In this document: piece by piece, positions 17,300 to 26,924 of the stretch
How the letters are laid out: the number at the start of each line of letters is the position of its first letter
Position numbering within the stretch: position 1 is the first letter of the stretch
Source of the DNA: CAWGMT01 sp963823675
Lineage (GTDB): Bacteria > Planctomycetota > Planctomycetia > Isosphaerales > Isosphaeraceae
Assembly: GCA_963823675.1 (NCBI GenBank)
Contig: CAWGMT010000012.1
Location: 620,001 to 684,000, forward strand
Direction of reading: 5' to 3'
Length of the DNA: 64,000 nt
Notes under the pieces: model-generated
Told to the model about the DNA's origin: nothing
Databases searched by the model: none
The model's input: only the letters and a program-made list of their open reading frames with translations
Program-made: the position numbers and the translations under genes

Positions 17300-18321
17300 C
17301 GCTTGATCTCTTTGCGCAAGAGTGCCACCCCTTCGACCATCGAACGGGCCTTGGCGACCGCGACGCGCCGGGCTGTCTGGGAAAAGCCGCAGTCGGGCGT
17401 GACCGAGACGCGCCTGGCATCGACGTATTTGAGCACGGTCCGCAATCGCTCCGCCACGAGCTCGGGCGGCTCGACCCAGGTGTTCTTGACGTCGACCAAG
17501 CCGACTGCCACGTCCATCGTATCGGGCAGCTCGGCCAGAAGCTCGATCTCGGCCATCTCGCGACTGGCGAATTCGAGCGCGAGCTGGTTGACCTTGGCCC
17601 GGCCAAGGTGGGGGAAAAGCGGCCGATAGGACCGGTGGCCCACCGCCCGGGCCCGGTAGTTGCCGAAGCACATGTGCATGCTGATGTAAGCATCCACGCC
17701 CTCCACGGTCCGGTCGATCACCTCGAGGAACGCCTCGGGCGCCTGGGGATGGCAGGCGAAGCTGGGCTCGTCGAGCTGAATGAAATCGACGCCGGCCGAC
17801 ACCAGGGCCCTGAGCTCGGCATTGACGATCGGGATCAACGCCCAGGTGACAGCGTCGCGATCGCGGTAGACCTCGCCGCCGTCGATGCAGCCGGCCAGCG
17901 TGAATGGGCCGGGCACAGGGACCTTGACCGGCCGCTCGGTGTGGTGGCGGAGACGCGTGTATTCCTCGATGGTTCCCAGACCTTCGGGGGCCTCGAGCGG
18001 CGCGACGGCGCGGTAAGCGTCGCGCTGATCGTGGGCGGGCGCTCCAAAATGGCGAGCGGGCGGGATGCGCTCGAGCCCGCGAATGTACTGGTAAAAGCCC
18101 AGGTTGAAATCGACCCGCTGCATTTCGCCGTCGGTAATGCGATCGAGGCCGGCCCACAACTGGTCGAAGATCGCCAGCCGCACCGCGTCGCTCGCAGCCT
18201 CATCGCGGTCAAACGCCCCGAAGAGGCCGGGGTTTTGTCTCACGTCGGCGGTGAACTTCTCGTACCAGCCGGGCAGCGACCAGCTTCCAATCACGGTGGC
18301 GGGGATGAGTGGTAGAGCCAT
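17296..18321 (-). CDS. Cobalamin-independent methionine synthase C-terminal-like protein (MetE-like)
   Basis: About 341 residues from ATG 18321. LPLIPATVIGSWSLP opens the MetE C-terminal barrel, ITDGEMQRVDFN and DFIQLDEPSF are its substrate-site motifs, SMHMCFGNY holds the His-x-Cys zinc ligands and SVTPDCGFSQTARR the last Cys. The protein lacks the N-terminal MetE domain and folate-binding half, so it belongs to the short group of MetE-like proteins (archaeal or core type) that transfer methyl groups from varied donors. First gene of the coupled operon with the MBL hydrolase and xylB. Its link to sugar metabolism is not explained by any known pathway. Confidence 0.8.
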   Translation of the reverse strand: MALPLIPATVIGSWSLPGWYEKFTADVRQNPGLFGAFDRDEAASDAVRLAIFDQLWAGLDRITDGEMQRVDFNLGFYQYIRGLERIPPARHFGAPAHDQRDAYRAVAPLEAPEGLGTIEEYTRLRHHTERPVKVPVPGPFTLAGCIDGGEVYRDRDAVTWALIPIVNAELRALVSAGVDFIQLDEPSFACHPQAPEAFLEVIDRTVEGVDAYISMHMCFGNYRARAVGHRSYRPLFPHLGRAKVNQLALEFASREMAEIELLAELPDTMDVAVGLVDVKNTWVEPPELVAERLRTVLKYVDARRVSVTPDCGFSQTARRVAVAKARSMVEGVALLRKEIKR

Positions 18322-18633
18322 GATGCCGGTCCCGGGGGAGAGCGACTGTCTGAGGCCGATGCCTATTGTCGCCCGGTTTGGGTGGCTTGGGAAGAGGTCG
18401 ATCAATTGGTCGAGGGAAGGGCTTGCGACACACCCAGGCTCGCCCGCAGCCACGAGGGCGATTCTGACCCGCTGCGACGAGATATCACGGGAAGGGTATT
18501 CTCTGTGGGTTTTGACATCTTTCGCGGCGCTACCCGCGCGTAGTAGGCTGGGGTAGTGTCAGTCGAATCTGCCTGACGAATTCACGCCGGTTTTTCGGCT
18601 CCGGGGAAGATCGTTGGCGTAAGGAGGTAACCA
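18322..18633. other. Divergent intergenic region
   Basis: About 310 bp between the MetE-like operon (leftward) and the GNAT relic (rightward). It must carry both promoters. No repeat or strong promoter match was recognised, apart from a strong ribosome-binding site AAGGAGGT at 18621-18628. Confidence 0.5.
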
Positions 18634-19403
18634 ATTCCGAAAGACGTCTTCCGATGGTACAGGCCCATCCGGGCACCGATGCCGGTCGAGTCGTACGAGC
18701 GACTTCCGCGACACCCCTCGTACAAGCTCGAGTACTGGGACGGTCAACTGCGGATCAGCCCCCGGTGGCGCAGCCACAGCTTCTTCCTTGAGCTCCGGCC
18801 GCCGGAGGAGTGCCCGCGGGTTGATGATCTGGACGTGGCATCGATCAGACCGTTGGCCGCCAGTGACTGGGAGAAGTTGCCCGAGGTCCTGGCGGCCGCC
18901 TTTCGGGATGCGCCGCCCTTGGGGATGCTCGGCAGGCGTTGACGGCTGTGTGCAGTGCGCGACTGGCTGTTGTCAACCCGCGATGGGGGCGAGGGCCCGC
19001 TGGTTGGGCCGGCCTGCGTTGTTGCCGTGGACGCTGAGGACGACAATAAGTTACTGGGTGCGCTCCTGGTGACTCTGATGAAGGGCAGCGTGCGTTCCTG
19101 GTACGCCAGACTGCGCATCGCGGTCGAGCCGCCTCCGCCGGACCTTGCGGAGGGCCGGGAGCAGTCCCAGATGAGCTGGATCTTCGTGCGGCCCGGTGCG
19201 TCCGGCCGGGGGTGGGAACGACGCTCCTGGCAGCGGCAGCTCGTACGCTCTGGAGCTCCGGCTACCGCGAGCTGGCGTCGGCAACGCACTGGGGCAATGT
19301 CCCGAGCATGGCGTGGCATTGGCGCAACGGGTTCCGACTGCTGCCGCATCCCGAGTCGGCGCGGCTGCATCAGTCGAGCGGCCGAGATCAGCCAGACTCG
19401 TAG
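18634..19403 (+). pseudogene. GNAT acetyltransferase, possible ATT start, internal stop and frameshift
   Basis: A perfect Shine-Dalgarno AAGGAGGT (18621-18628) sits 5 nt before ATT 18634, and the frame from there (IPKDVFRWYRPIRAPMP, YERLPRHPSYKLEYWDGQL) looks like coding sequence from its first codon; the first ATG is 15 codons later at 18679. The chain runs to LPEVLAAAFRDAPPLGMLG, meets TGA 18940-18942, and continues in the same frame with VRDWLLSTRDGGEGPLVGPA and MSWIFVRPGASGRG. A frame change near 19205 leads to GTTLLAAAARTLWSSGYREL and WGNVPSMAWHWRNGFRLLP, the GNAT acetyl-CoA-binding and C-terminal part. Broken twice as read; the breaks may be consensus errors. Confidence 0.7.
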
Positions 19404-19545
19404 TTATTTCTTGTCCCCGCTCTTCGGATTGAACCCGCTTGCCGGAGCCCGGAACGGTCCTCCTTGCGGCCTCGTGTGCGGCGAGATAACATGGCCTCTT
19501 GATCAGACGCTGATCGGATTCCGTGGGATCTTTGGATCGTTGGTG

Positions 19546-21345
19546 ATGATCTTCGGAGTGGGGCCTGTCTTACGCTACGAGATGATCACAACCGCCCGCC
19601 GGGGCCGGTATTACCTGGCGCGCGTCGTCTATGGCCTGATCTTGCTTTACGTGCTCTGGGACCAGCAGCGGAGCTGGGAGTGGTTCCACGCAATGAACCG
19701 GGAGTTCTTCTGGACGACGGGCGGCACGATGGGCGGGTCGCATGAGGAGATCCGCCGCTTCGCCGAGTCGGCGTTTATTCAGTTCGCCGGAGTTCAAGGA
19801 CTCGTGCTCCTGTGCCTCATCCCGGCCCTGCTGGCCGGCGTCATCGCCGACGAATACCAGCGCAAGACGCTCCATTATCTCCTGGCCAGCCGCCTGTCGA
19901 GCGCCGAGATCGTCCTGGGCAAGCTGGCCGCGCGGCTGGTGCACGTGGGGGCCATCGTGGCCCTGGGGCTGCCGGTTGTCAGCCTGCTGGCCCTCTATGG
20001 CGGGCTCAATCCCGAGTATGTGCTTTTCTCGTATCTGGGCACCGCGACGACGGTCTTCTGCACCGCCGGGCTGTCGATGTTGATCTCGATTCTCGCAGAG
20101 CGGCCCCGCGACGCAATCCTGACGTCATACGGCTTGCTGGCGCTCTGGCTCCTGGGCCCGATCTCGATAGCGGGCGTGGCCCACGAAATTCGCGGACCGC
20201 TCTTCTGGATCGGGACGGTCAACGATTGGCTCCTGATCAGTAATCCCATGGTCGTCTGGGGGGAGCTGACCCGAGGTTCCTTCCGGTTCACGACGGTTCC
20301 CGCGACCCTGGGCGGAAGGTTCCTCTGGAATTTCTCCGCAATGGCCGCCATACACACCATACTCGGACTTCTGTCTCTCGTCCTGGCGATCGCCGGACTG
20401 AGGCCCCTGCGAGGCAGTGTGTGGCCGGGTGGGAAACCACACACGGGGTGGGGATCGCGGCTGGCGGGCGTGGCCCGCTCAATCAGCCGCTCGCAATTGA
20501 CGGCGCCCGTGTTGCAAAACCAGATTCTGGCTGCCCGGCGGGACCGGCCTCCGTGCGGCGAGCGGCCGATGCTGTGGAAAGAGCGATACACGACCCCAAG
20601 CGGCGGACTGAGATGGCTCTCCAGCCCGCTGATTCTGATTTTCTGCAGCGTGGCTCTGGGATGCTATCTCCTGGACGTGACGCAACCGACCGTGGCGGAG
20701 CTCGTGCGGGGGTCGCCTACAAATCGGGAACGGACGGAGGTGAATGCGGCCGTCCGCCAGTCGAGCGTCGTGCTGGGAATTCTGGCGATGCTCACGGTGG
20801 CGGCTTCCGCATCGGTGAGCTTGACCGGCGAGCGCGAGGGAGATACCTGGGTCAGCCTGGCTACAACGCTTTTGACGCCCATCGAGATCATCGGAGGCAA
20901 GCAGTTCGGGGCCCTGTGGAGCGCCCGGCGAATCGGGGTCGCGATCCTCATTGTCTGGATCATCGGCCTGCTCCTGGGCGCGATCGATCTTCTGGGTTTC
21001 CTCGCGGCCCTGGTAATCACACTGTGCGGCGCCTGGTTCATTGCATCGATGGGCGTCTTGATCTCGTCGCGCGCGACAAACGGCACACGTGCGCTCGTCG
21101 CCACGTTCGTCATCATGTTTGTGACCGGCTGGATCTGGCCGAGGCTGCTCTGGGGCTCGCTGGTATCAGGGCAAGATCTCGCGACGCTGCGATTTGAGCT
21201 CGGTAGCGGCCAAAGGGTCGCGGCCAACGCGACCCTCGAGGCCTTGATTGGCTTCGCGATCATGCCAGCCGTCTATACCGGCGCCGCGGGTGTGCTCACG
21301 TTGTGGTTGACCGTGAGACTTCGCACGCGATGGGGAGGAAATTAG
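19546..21345 (+). CDS. ABC-2 type transporter permease
   Basis: About 599 residues from ATG 19546. The open frame extends further upstream, but that part is the GNAT relic in the same frame. Two membrane halves are visible, each of about six helices. The first includes LVLLCLIPALLAGVIADE, the sequence QRKTLHYLLASRLSSAEIVL with GKLAARL that is typical of ABC-2 permeases, VGAIVALGLPVVSLLALY, TTVFCTAGLSMLISILAERP and SYGLLALWLLGPISIAGVA. The second includes ILAMLTVAASASVSLTGERE, then TWVSLATTLLTPIEIIGGKQ. The repeated E-R-x-x-x-T-x-x-x-L-L-x-T/S pattern in both halves marks a duplicated module. No ATPase gene is adjacent; the gene at 30111 belongs to another family. Substrate unknown. Confidence 0.85.
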   Translation: MIFGVGPVLRYEMITTARRGRYYLARVVYGLILLYVLWDQQRSWEWFHAMNREFFWTTGGTMGGSHEEIRRFAESAFIQFAGVQGLVLLCLIPALLAGVIADEYQRKTLHYLLASRLSSAEIVLGKLAARLVHVGAIVALGLPVVSLLALYGGLNPEYVLFSYLGTATTVFCTAGLSMLISILAERPRDAILTSYGLLALWLLGPISIAGVAHEIRGPLFWIGTVNDWLLISNPMVVWGELTRGSFRFTTVPATLGGRFLWNFSAMAAIHTILGLLSLVLAIAGLRPLRGSVWPGGKPHTGWGSRLAGVARSISRSQLTAPVLQNQILAARRDRPPCGERPMLWKERYTTPSGGLRWLSSPLILIFCSVALGCYLLDVTQPTVAELVRGSPTNRERTEVNAAVRQSSVVLGILAMLTVAASASVSLTGEREGDTWVSLATTLLTPIEIIGGKQFGALWSARRIGVAILIVWIIGLLLGAIDLLGFLAALVITLCGAWFIASMGVLISSRATNGTRALVATFVIMFVTGWIWPRLLWGSLVSGQDLATLRFELGSGQRVAANATLEALIGFAIMPAVYTGAAGVLTLWLTVRLRTRWGGN

Positions 21346-21379
21346 ACGCCGCGCGAGATTAAGCTTGGCGACTTCATCG

Positions 21380-21443
21380 TTGTGGCGCAGGCGTCCCGCC
21401 TGCATTCCCCGTGCGGGCTGGCGGGACGCCTGCACCACAATGG
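21380..21443. repeat. Palindromic GGCGTCCCGCCTGC repeat, copy 1
   Basis: GTGGCGCAGGCGTCCCGCCT at 21381-21400 pairs with GCGGGACGCCTGCACCACA at about 21421-21439 across a 20 nt loop. It lies between the convergent ABC permease and Uma2 genes and could act as a bidirectional terminator. A second copy is at 46137-46201. Confidence 0.7.
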
Positions 21444-21498
21444 GCAAAGTTGATCGATCCGGGCCCTCGGCAGTACTCGCGCTCAGACCGGCTCGACA

Positions 21499-22221
21499 TC
21501 AAGCGTCGTGATCCGACTGCGGCCGTCGGGTCAGGCCGCGCGCCCAATTGATGAGCCGCCGCTCCCAGGCCAATGAGTGAGTGGCATCTTCGTCGACCAG
21601 CCAGCGACGGACATCCGCCGCACTGATTGCGATGAAACGGCTCGACTCGGCCGGGGCGTAGGTACCGTCGGCCTGAAGATGCTCGATGACAACTGTTGCA
21701 CCATCGAACCGCCAGACCTCAACGACTCGAAGCGCCGCGTAGATTCTTTGCCGGACAACCTTGGGAGGAGAAAGGTCGATTTCGATTGCCAGGTCAGGGC
21801 TGGGATAGTCGGCGGGGTTCTTGGACTTGCGTGCGAAGGCCTCCCGCACAACGCGCAGTTTCTCGGCGTCGAAGTAATAGGAAAGGTCGGCCTGCAGGCC
21901 CCGCTCTGCATCCTCTGTGTCCCAGGTCGTCTCGCCGGTTCTTTCGCGGTCGATGTCCAGGGCCAGCGTCACCACGGTGACGATCTGGCCGAGCAACTCC
22001 TTGTACCGCTCGTGAAGATGTCCGGTGGTCATGAGCTCCAGGTCCTTCCCATCGTAAGCCAGCCGCACGTGCTGGCCCTCGCCGATCGCCCCGGAAAGGC
22101 ACTGATAAACGTGCCGGCCGACTCCCCGAATGACGATCCGCTGATCACCCTCGATCGGGTCGGATCGATCAGGCGCCGTGGGCACGGCCAAGGATCGCGG
22201 AACACTCGTGATCGCGGACAT
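21499..22221 (-). CDS. Uma2 family endonuclease-like protein (DUF820)
   Basis: 240 residues from ATG 22221. YDGKDLELMTTGHLHERYKE is the Uma2 opening motif with the conserved Glu and His. ADLSYYFD follows, and PSPDLAIEIDLSPPKVVRQR and VVEVWRFDG carry the PD-(D/E)XK-like core (Pro-Asp, Glu-Ile-Asp). Uma2 proteins are numerous in planctomycetes and cyanobacteria, with nuclease activity inferred from fold. No partner toxin or antitoxin gene is recognised next to it. Confidence 0.85.
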   Translation of the reverse strand: MSAITSVPRSLAVPTAPDRSDPIEGDQRIVIRGVGRHVYQCLSGAIGEGQHVRLAYDGKDLELMTTGHLHERYKELLGQIVTVVTLALDIDRERTGETTWDTEDAERGLQADLSYYFDAEKLRVVREAFARKSKNPADYPSPDLAIEIDLSPPKVVRQRIYAALRVVEVWRFDGATVVIEHLQADGTYAPAESSRFIAISAADVRRWLVDEDATHSLAWERRLINWARGLTRRPQSDHDA

Positions 22222-22307
22222 CGCATTGCTCCCTCGTTCGACGCAAAGGCATCTTAGTGCGCCATGCTACCCGCTATCGCGGGTTCTTGCCAGGATTCAT
22301 AGCCTGC

Positions 22308-23787
22308 TCAGCTTAAGATCGACTTCACGACGCGGCCATGCACGTCAGTTAGCCGGTAGTCGCGGCCCTGGAAACGGAATGTCAGGCGGGTGTGCTCGAT
22401 CCCGAGAAGATGGAGGATCGTGGCGTTGAGGTCGTACACGTCGACGGGGTCCTTGACGATGTTGTACGAGAAGTCGTCGGTCTCGCCCAGGGTCATGCCC
22501 GGGCTTGATTCCGCCGCCCGCCAGCCAGATCGTGAAGCAGCGGGGGTGGTGGTCGCGGCCGTAGTTGGTGGCCGTGAGCTGTCCCTGGGAATAAATGGTC
22601 CGGCCGAACTCTCCGCCCCAGATGACGAGGGTGTCGTCGAGCAATCCCCGCGCGCTTGAGGTCCTTGACCAGGGCCGCCGACGGCTGGTCGGTGTCGCGG
22701 CACTGGGCGCGGATCTGGCTGGGCAGATCGTTATGCTGGTCCCAGCCCATGTGATAGAGCTGGATGAAGCGCAGCCCCACGCTCGGCCAGGCGGCGAGCC
22801 AGCAGGCAATTGGCAGCGTAGCTGCCCGGCTTCTGCACGTCGGGGCCGTACATATCGAGGACCGATCGGGGCTCGTTGGCCAGATCGGTCAGCTCGGGCA
22901 CCGACGCTTGCATCCGATAGGCCAGCTCATACTGATCGACGCGGGTGAGGATCTCGGGATCGCCGGTCTCGGCGTGGTGCAGGTCGTCCAGGGCAGCGAT
23001 GTCGTCGAGCATCTGGCGGCGCGTCGGGCGCGAGCAGCCGGCGGGATTGGCCAGATAGAGCACCGGCTCCTTGCCCCCGCGCAGCTTGACGCCCTGGTAG
23101 CGCGTCGGCAAGAAACCGCTGCCCCAGAGCCGGTCATAGAGCGGCTGGTCGGTCCGGCCCCGCGACAGCAGCACGACGAACGCGGGCAAATCCTGGTTCA
23201 TGCTGCCCAGCCCGTAGGCGATCCAGACTGCCCATGCTCGGCCGGCCCGCGAGCTGCGAGCCGGTCTGGACGAAGGTGATCGCCGGGTCGTGGTTGATCG
23301 CCTCGGTCTGCATCGAGCGGATCAAGCAGATGTCATCCACGATCTCGGCCGTGTGCGGCAAGAGCTCGCTCAGGAACGCACCGCACTGGCCGTGCTGGGT
23401 GAACCGGAAGAGCGACGGCGCCACCGGCAGGCTCTTCTGACCCGACGTCATGGTGGTGATCCGCTGGCCCATCCGGATCGAATCGGGCAGCTCGATCCCG
23501 CGCCTGGCAACAAGAGCCGGCTTGTAATCGAACAGGTCGATCTGCGAGGGAGCACCCGACTGAAAAAGATAGATGATGCGGCTGACCTTGGGAGGGAAAT
23601 GCGGCAGCCCCGCCAGCCCGCCGGTGGCGCCGCCAGGCTGCGGAGGTCGCGCTCCTCCTGTGTCGGCCCGGGCCGACACGCGGTCCCGATCGAGCAGTGA
23701 GCCGAGCGCCATCGTGCCCAGGCCGAGTCCCGATCGCCCCAGGAACAGGCGGCGATTGATTTTTTGCGCGAGCTTGAGTTGGTCCAC
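22308..23787 (-). pseudogene. DUF1501 protein, Tat-exported sulfatase-like (four frameshifts as read)
   Basis: GTG 23787 is preferred to ATG 23814 because AGGAG lies 7 nt upstream and family members start just before DQLKLAQKINRRLFLGRSGL, where RR..FLGRSG is a twin-arginine signal. The rest matches DUF1501: SRIIYLFQSGAPSQIDLFDY, FTQHGQCGAFLSELLPH, NHDPAITFVQTGS, SMNQDLPAFVVLLSRG, GFLPTRYQGVKLRGG, YHMGWDQHNDLP, LVIWGGEFGRT, RDHHPRCFTIWLAGGGIKPG, VDVYDLNATILHLLGIEH, and the end VHGRVVKSILS. These pieces lie in several frames, changing near 23228, 22778, 22649 and 22500, and each break is cured by removing one base. Likely an intact gene spoiled by consensus errors. It pairs with the PSD1-type gene upstream. 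Confidence 0.8.
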
Positions 23788-23814
23788 GGTCAGACTCCTG
23801 AATCTAAGTGGCAC

Positions 23815-24134
23815 CGCAGAATTCTTTGGGTTGAGAGGGGCGAGGCCCTAGGGCGAAGAATCGGGCCGGCCGCCGTCCGATCGGACCGATCCGACTGATC
23901 CGACCGATCCGACCGATCCGGCGGCGGGCGGACTGCCCAGCGCCTTTAGCGGGCCCACTTAGCGTGCGTTGTTTGAGCCGACAACTTCGCATTCCACGTC
24001 CGATCTGAAGGGAACCACTTCTCATGAATCTTCCGGCAGAGATAGGCAAGCTCGCCCCAGATAGTGCCAAACCTCCGTTGGGTCACGGGCGGTGTGTGCT
24101 CGTTGCGAGAGCAGTTGGGCCCGATCATCTCATG
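23815..24134. other. Gap between DUF1501 and PSD1-type genes, with decamer tandem repeat
   Basis: About 320 bp. 23879-23922 is a tandem array of roughly four GATCCGACCG decamers. A 60-residue minus-strand frame at 23946-24128 (RFGTIWGELAYLCRKIHEKW) has protein-like composition but no recognised family. The 15-mer at 24085-24099 resembles a 16S rRNA site by chance (see rejected items). Confidence 0.6.
23879..23922 (+). repeat. GATCCGACCG decamer tandem repeat
   Basis: Units GATCGGACCG, GATCCGACTG, GATCCGACCG, GATCCGACCG, then GATCCGGCG: about four and a half 10 nt units with single changes. Confidence 0.8.
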
Positions 24135-26589
24135 TCACTCCAGGGTGATCGCTTCATCCAGATTCAAGATCACTCCGGCAAGGGCCGCATACGCCCCGAG
24201 CTCGGCCGCGTCGGCCTTCTCGTCGACCTCGCTTTCGCCGTGGTGGATCAGTTGACCGGCCGTGCGCGGTCGCTGTGGAAGGCCGCCAGGTATCGATCGA
24301 GCCCTTTGCGCAAGACCGCCAATTCCGCCGCGGTGGGCCTGCGCAATTGCACGGCGAAAGGCGAAGGCAATCCGTTCGTCGGGCGTCCGGCCGCCGCGGG
24401 CGATCGTGAGCTGGGCCAGGCGGCGGGCGGCTTCGACGTACGTGACGTCATTGAGGAGCTCGAGAGCTTGAAGCGGCGTGTTGGTTCGGGAGCGTTTCAC
24501 CTGGCAGATTTCGCGGCTCGGCGCGTCGAAGGTGGCCAGGCCGGGATTGGGAACCGTCCGCTTGCGATATACATAGAGGCTGCGCCGGTAGAGCGCGGGG
24601 CCCTTGTCCTGGATATAGGGCCCTTCGCCGGCCCCGCCCGCGAGTTCTTCCCAGAGCCCGGCCGGCTGATAGGGCTTGACCGACGGGCCGCCAATCCGCT
24701 CGACCAGAAGGCCCGCGATGCAAAGTGCGTTATCGCGCACCACCTCGGCGGAGAGCCGGTAGCGCGGGCCGCGGGCCAGCAGCCGGTTCTCCGGGTCGCG
24801 GGAGGCCAGGTCCGTCGTGACGTGGGACGACTGCCGGTAGGTCGCGCTGGTCACGATCAAGCGGTGAAGCGCCTTCGTGTCCCATCTCGCGCGGATCAGC
24901 TCGGAGGCCAGCCAGTCCAGCAGATCGGGGTGTGAGGGGGGCTCGCCCTGGATCCCGAAATTCTCGGCGGTCTTGACCAGTCCGACGCCGAAATGATGCT
25001 GCCAGATCCGGTTGGCGGCGACCCGGGCCGCCAGTGGGTTTTCGGCCGAGGCGAGCCAGCGGGCCAGGCCCAGTCGATTGCGCGGCAGGCCTGGCGAAAG
25101 CGGCACCAGGCAGGCCGGCACACCCGGGTCGACCTTCCGGCTGATGTCAGGCATATCATAGCGGCCGCGCTTGAGCACGTAAGTCGGCCGCGGCTTGGCT
25201 GAATCTTCCATCACCATGACCGAAACGATTCCCTTCCTGTACTCTTCTTCTTGCTTGGTGAGCTTGGCGATCTGATCCTTTGCTTTCTGCGCCTTGGCCG
25301 AGGCGATCGCGATCTTGAAATCGCTCAGCCGCCGCTCGTCTTGGGGCTTCGGCAGCATTACCAGGGGGGGCACATTGCCGCGCGTCTCGGTATATACGCC
25401 CTGCTCGTTGACGCTGTTGAAGAAGCCGAAGAACTGGTAAAACTCGGTCTGGGTGATCGGGTCGTACTTGTGGTCATGGCAACGCCCGCAACCCATAGTC
25501 AGGCCCAGAAAGACCGCGGCCGTGGTTTCGACCCGGTCGATCGCATTTTCGACCCGCCATTCCTCATCGATCGAGCCGGCCTCGGTAACCGTCCGGTTAT
25601 TGCGATTGAAGCCCGTGGCGATCCGCTGCGCGATCGTGGCGCTCGGCAGGAGGTCGCCGGCAAGTTGCTCGATCACGAACTGATCGAAGGGCTTATTCTG
25701 ATTGAACGCGGCGATCACCCAGTCGCGCCAGGGCCACATCGTCCGGGCGAAGTCGTTTTGATAGCCGTTGGTATCGGCGTAACGAGCCCCGTCGAGCCAG
25801 TCCGTGGCCATCCGCTCGCCGTACGCGGGCGAAGCCAGCAAGCGCTCGACCACGGCCTCATAAGCGCCGGGGCGAGGATCGGCCAGGAAGGCGTTGACTT
25901 CCTCCGGCGTCGGCGGCAGCCCAGTCAGATCGAGGGAAAGGCGTCGAATCAACGTGGCGCGTCCCGCCTCGCCGGACGCCTTCAATCCCTCGCTTTCCAG
26001 GCGGGCCAGGATGAACGAATCGACGGGATTCCTCGCCCATGACCCGGCGCGGGCCGCGGGCGGACTTGGCCGGCTGATTGGCTCAAACGCCCAGTGCCGT
26101 CCCCATTCGGCTCCCTCATCGATCCATCTCGTCAACATCTCGATCTGGTGCTGCGCTCAGCTTGTGTCCCGATTTGGGCGGCGGCATCACCAGGTCAAGC
26201 TCCTGGCTGGTGATTCGCTCTACCAGCTCACTCTCCTGGCTCTTGCCAGGCACGATCACCGGCTCAGACTTGCGCAGCGCGATCGCCTTCTGGTCCAGGC
26301 GAAGATCCGCTTTACGGGCCTTGGCATCCGGCCCGTGACAGGTGAAGCAATTCTGGGCCAGGATCGGCAACACGTCCCGGCTGAAATGGACACGCTCGGC
26401 ACCTTGGGCCCGGCCACCTTGCAGGACCGGGGCACCAAGGATGGCGATTGCTGCGGTGAGGAACCAAAATCGCGGCGAGGTTCCGCCGCCAGCACGGCGC
26501 GGCAGCTCTGCGGGGTTGGGGGAGGGTTCCGGAGGCATCGGTTCCATTGCTCGCACGGCGAGGGTAAGCGGTGGGTTGTCCAGGGGCAT
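24135..26589 (-). pseudogene. PSD1 / DUF1549-DUF1553 protein with planctomycete cytochrome c domain (frameshifted)
   Basis: Starts near ATG 26589 with an N-terminal hydrophobic segment (FWFLTAAIAILGAP), then HFSRDVLPILAQNCFTCHGP (haem CxxCH, the planctomycete cytochrome c domain) and DLRLD. A one-base insertion near 26148 moves the frame, which continues MLTRWIDEGAEWGRHWAF into DUF1549 (NPVDSFILARLESEGL, LIRRLSLDLTGLPPTPEEV, YGERMATDWLDGARYADTNG, MGCGRCHDHKYDPITQTEFY) and DUF1553 (NPLAARVAANRIWQHHFGVG, LIVTSATYRQSS, SLYVYRKRTVPNPGLATFDA). Near the end two compensating frame changes (about 24345 and 24258) bracket RRPTAAELAVLRKGLDRYLA, and the original frame ends at 24135. Members form exported pairs with DUF1501 sulfatase-like proteins, thought to act in planctomycete polysaccharide degradation. 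Confidence 0.8.
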
Positions 26590-26691
26590 TATCCCGCGCA
26601 CGGGCGATCGGGTTCAATGCATGCACCGCGAATTGACGTGAAAAGCCACCGGTCGAAAGTCCCCCAAACCACCCGCGCGGAGTGAAGCCCC

Positions 26692-26924
26692 CTAGCCTTC
26701 TTCCTCGAACCGCACAATCTCGGCGAGCTGTTTTTTCGCCGTGGCGAGGCTGCCGCCAGCGATGTCGTCAACTAGGCGATGGAACGATGGCGAGCTTCCG
26801 AATCGCTCCGAGCAGCGTCGGGCGATCCATCGAGACGATTGATCCGAGCCATTTGCCAGGCGCTGGCCACGATCGTGAACAGCGCGGCGGCCTCGAGCAC
26901 GATGGCGGAACTGGCAACCGACAT
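26692..26924 (-). CDS. Small membrane protein coupled to the SppA-like gene (possible frameshift)
   Basis: ATG 26924 overlaps the SppA-like stop as TGATG, a classic coupling signal. The frame from there gives MSVASSAIVLEAAALFTIVA, SAWQMARINRLDG, one membrane helix, and stops at 26772 after 50 residues. Another minus frame over 26692-26800 carries FHRLVDDIAGGSLATAKKQL AEIVRFEEEG-like sequence that reads as a natural C-terminus, so the full gene may be about 75 residues with one indel. The family is not recognised. Coordinates include the extended version. Confidence 0.45.

Noticed and set aside
18955..21345. A single fused acetyltransferase-permease protein
   Set aside because: The first part leaves the GNAT frame near 19205 and reads nonsense to about 19540; the permease has its own ATG at 19546, so the fusion is accidental.
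22308..23787. Programmed frameshifting in the DUF1501 gene
   Set aside because: There are four breaks in one gene, each an extra base at GC-rich spots without slippery heptamers; consensus error is simpler.
24085..24099. A 15-mer identical to the conserved 16S rRNA region used for primer 1392R
   Set aside because: Flanking bases do not match 16S rRNA on either side, so it is a chance match and not an rRNA fragment.
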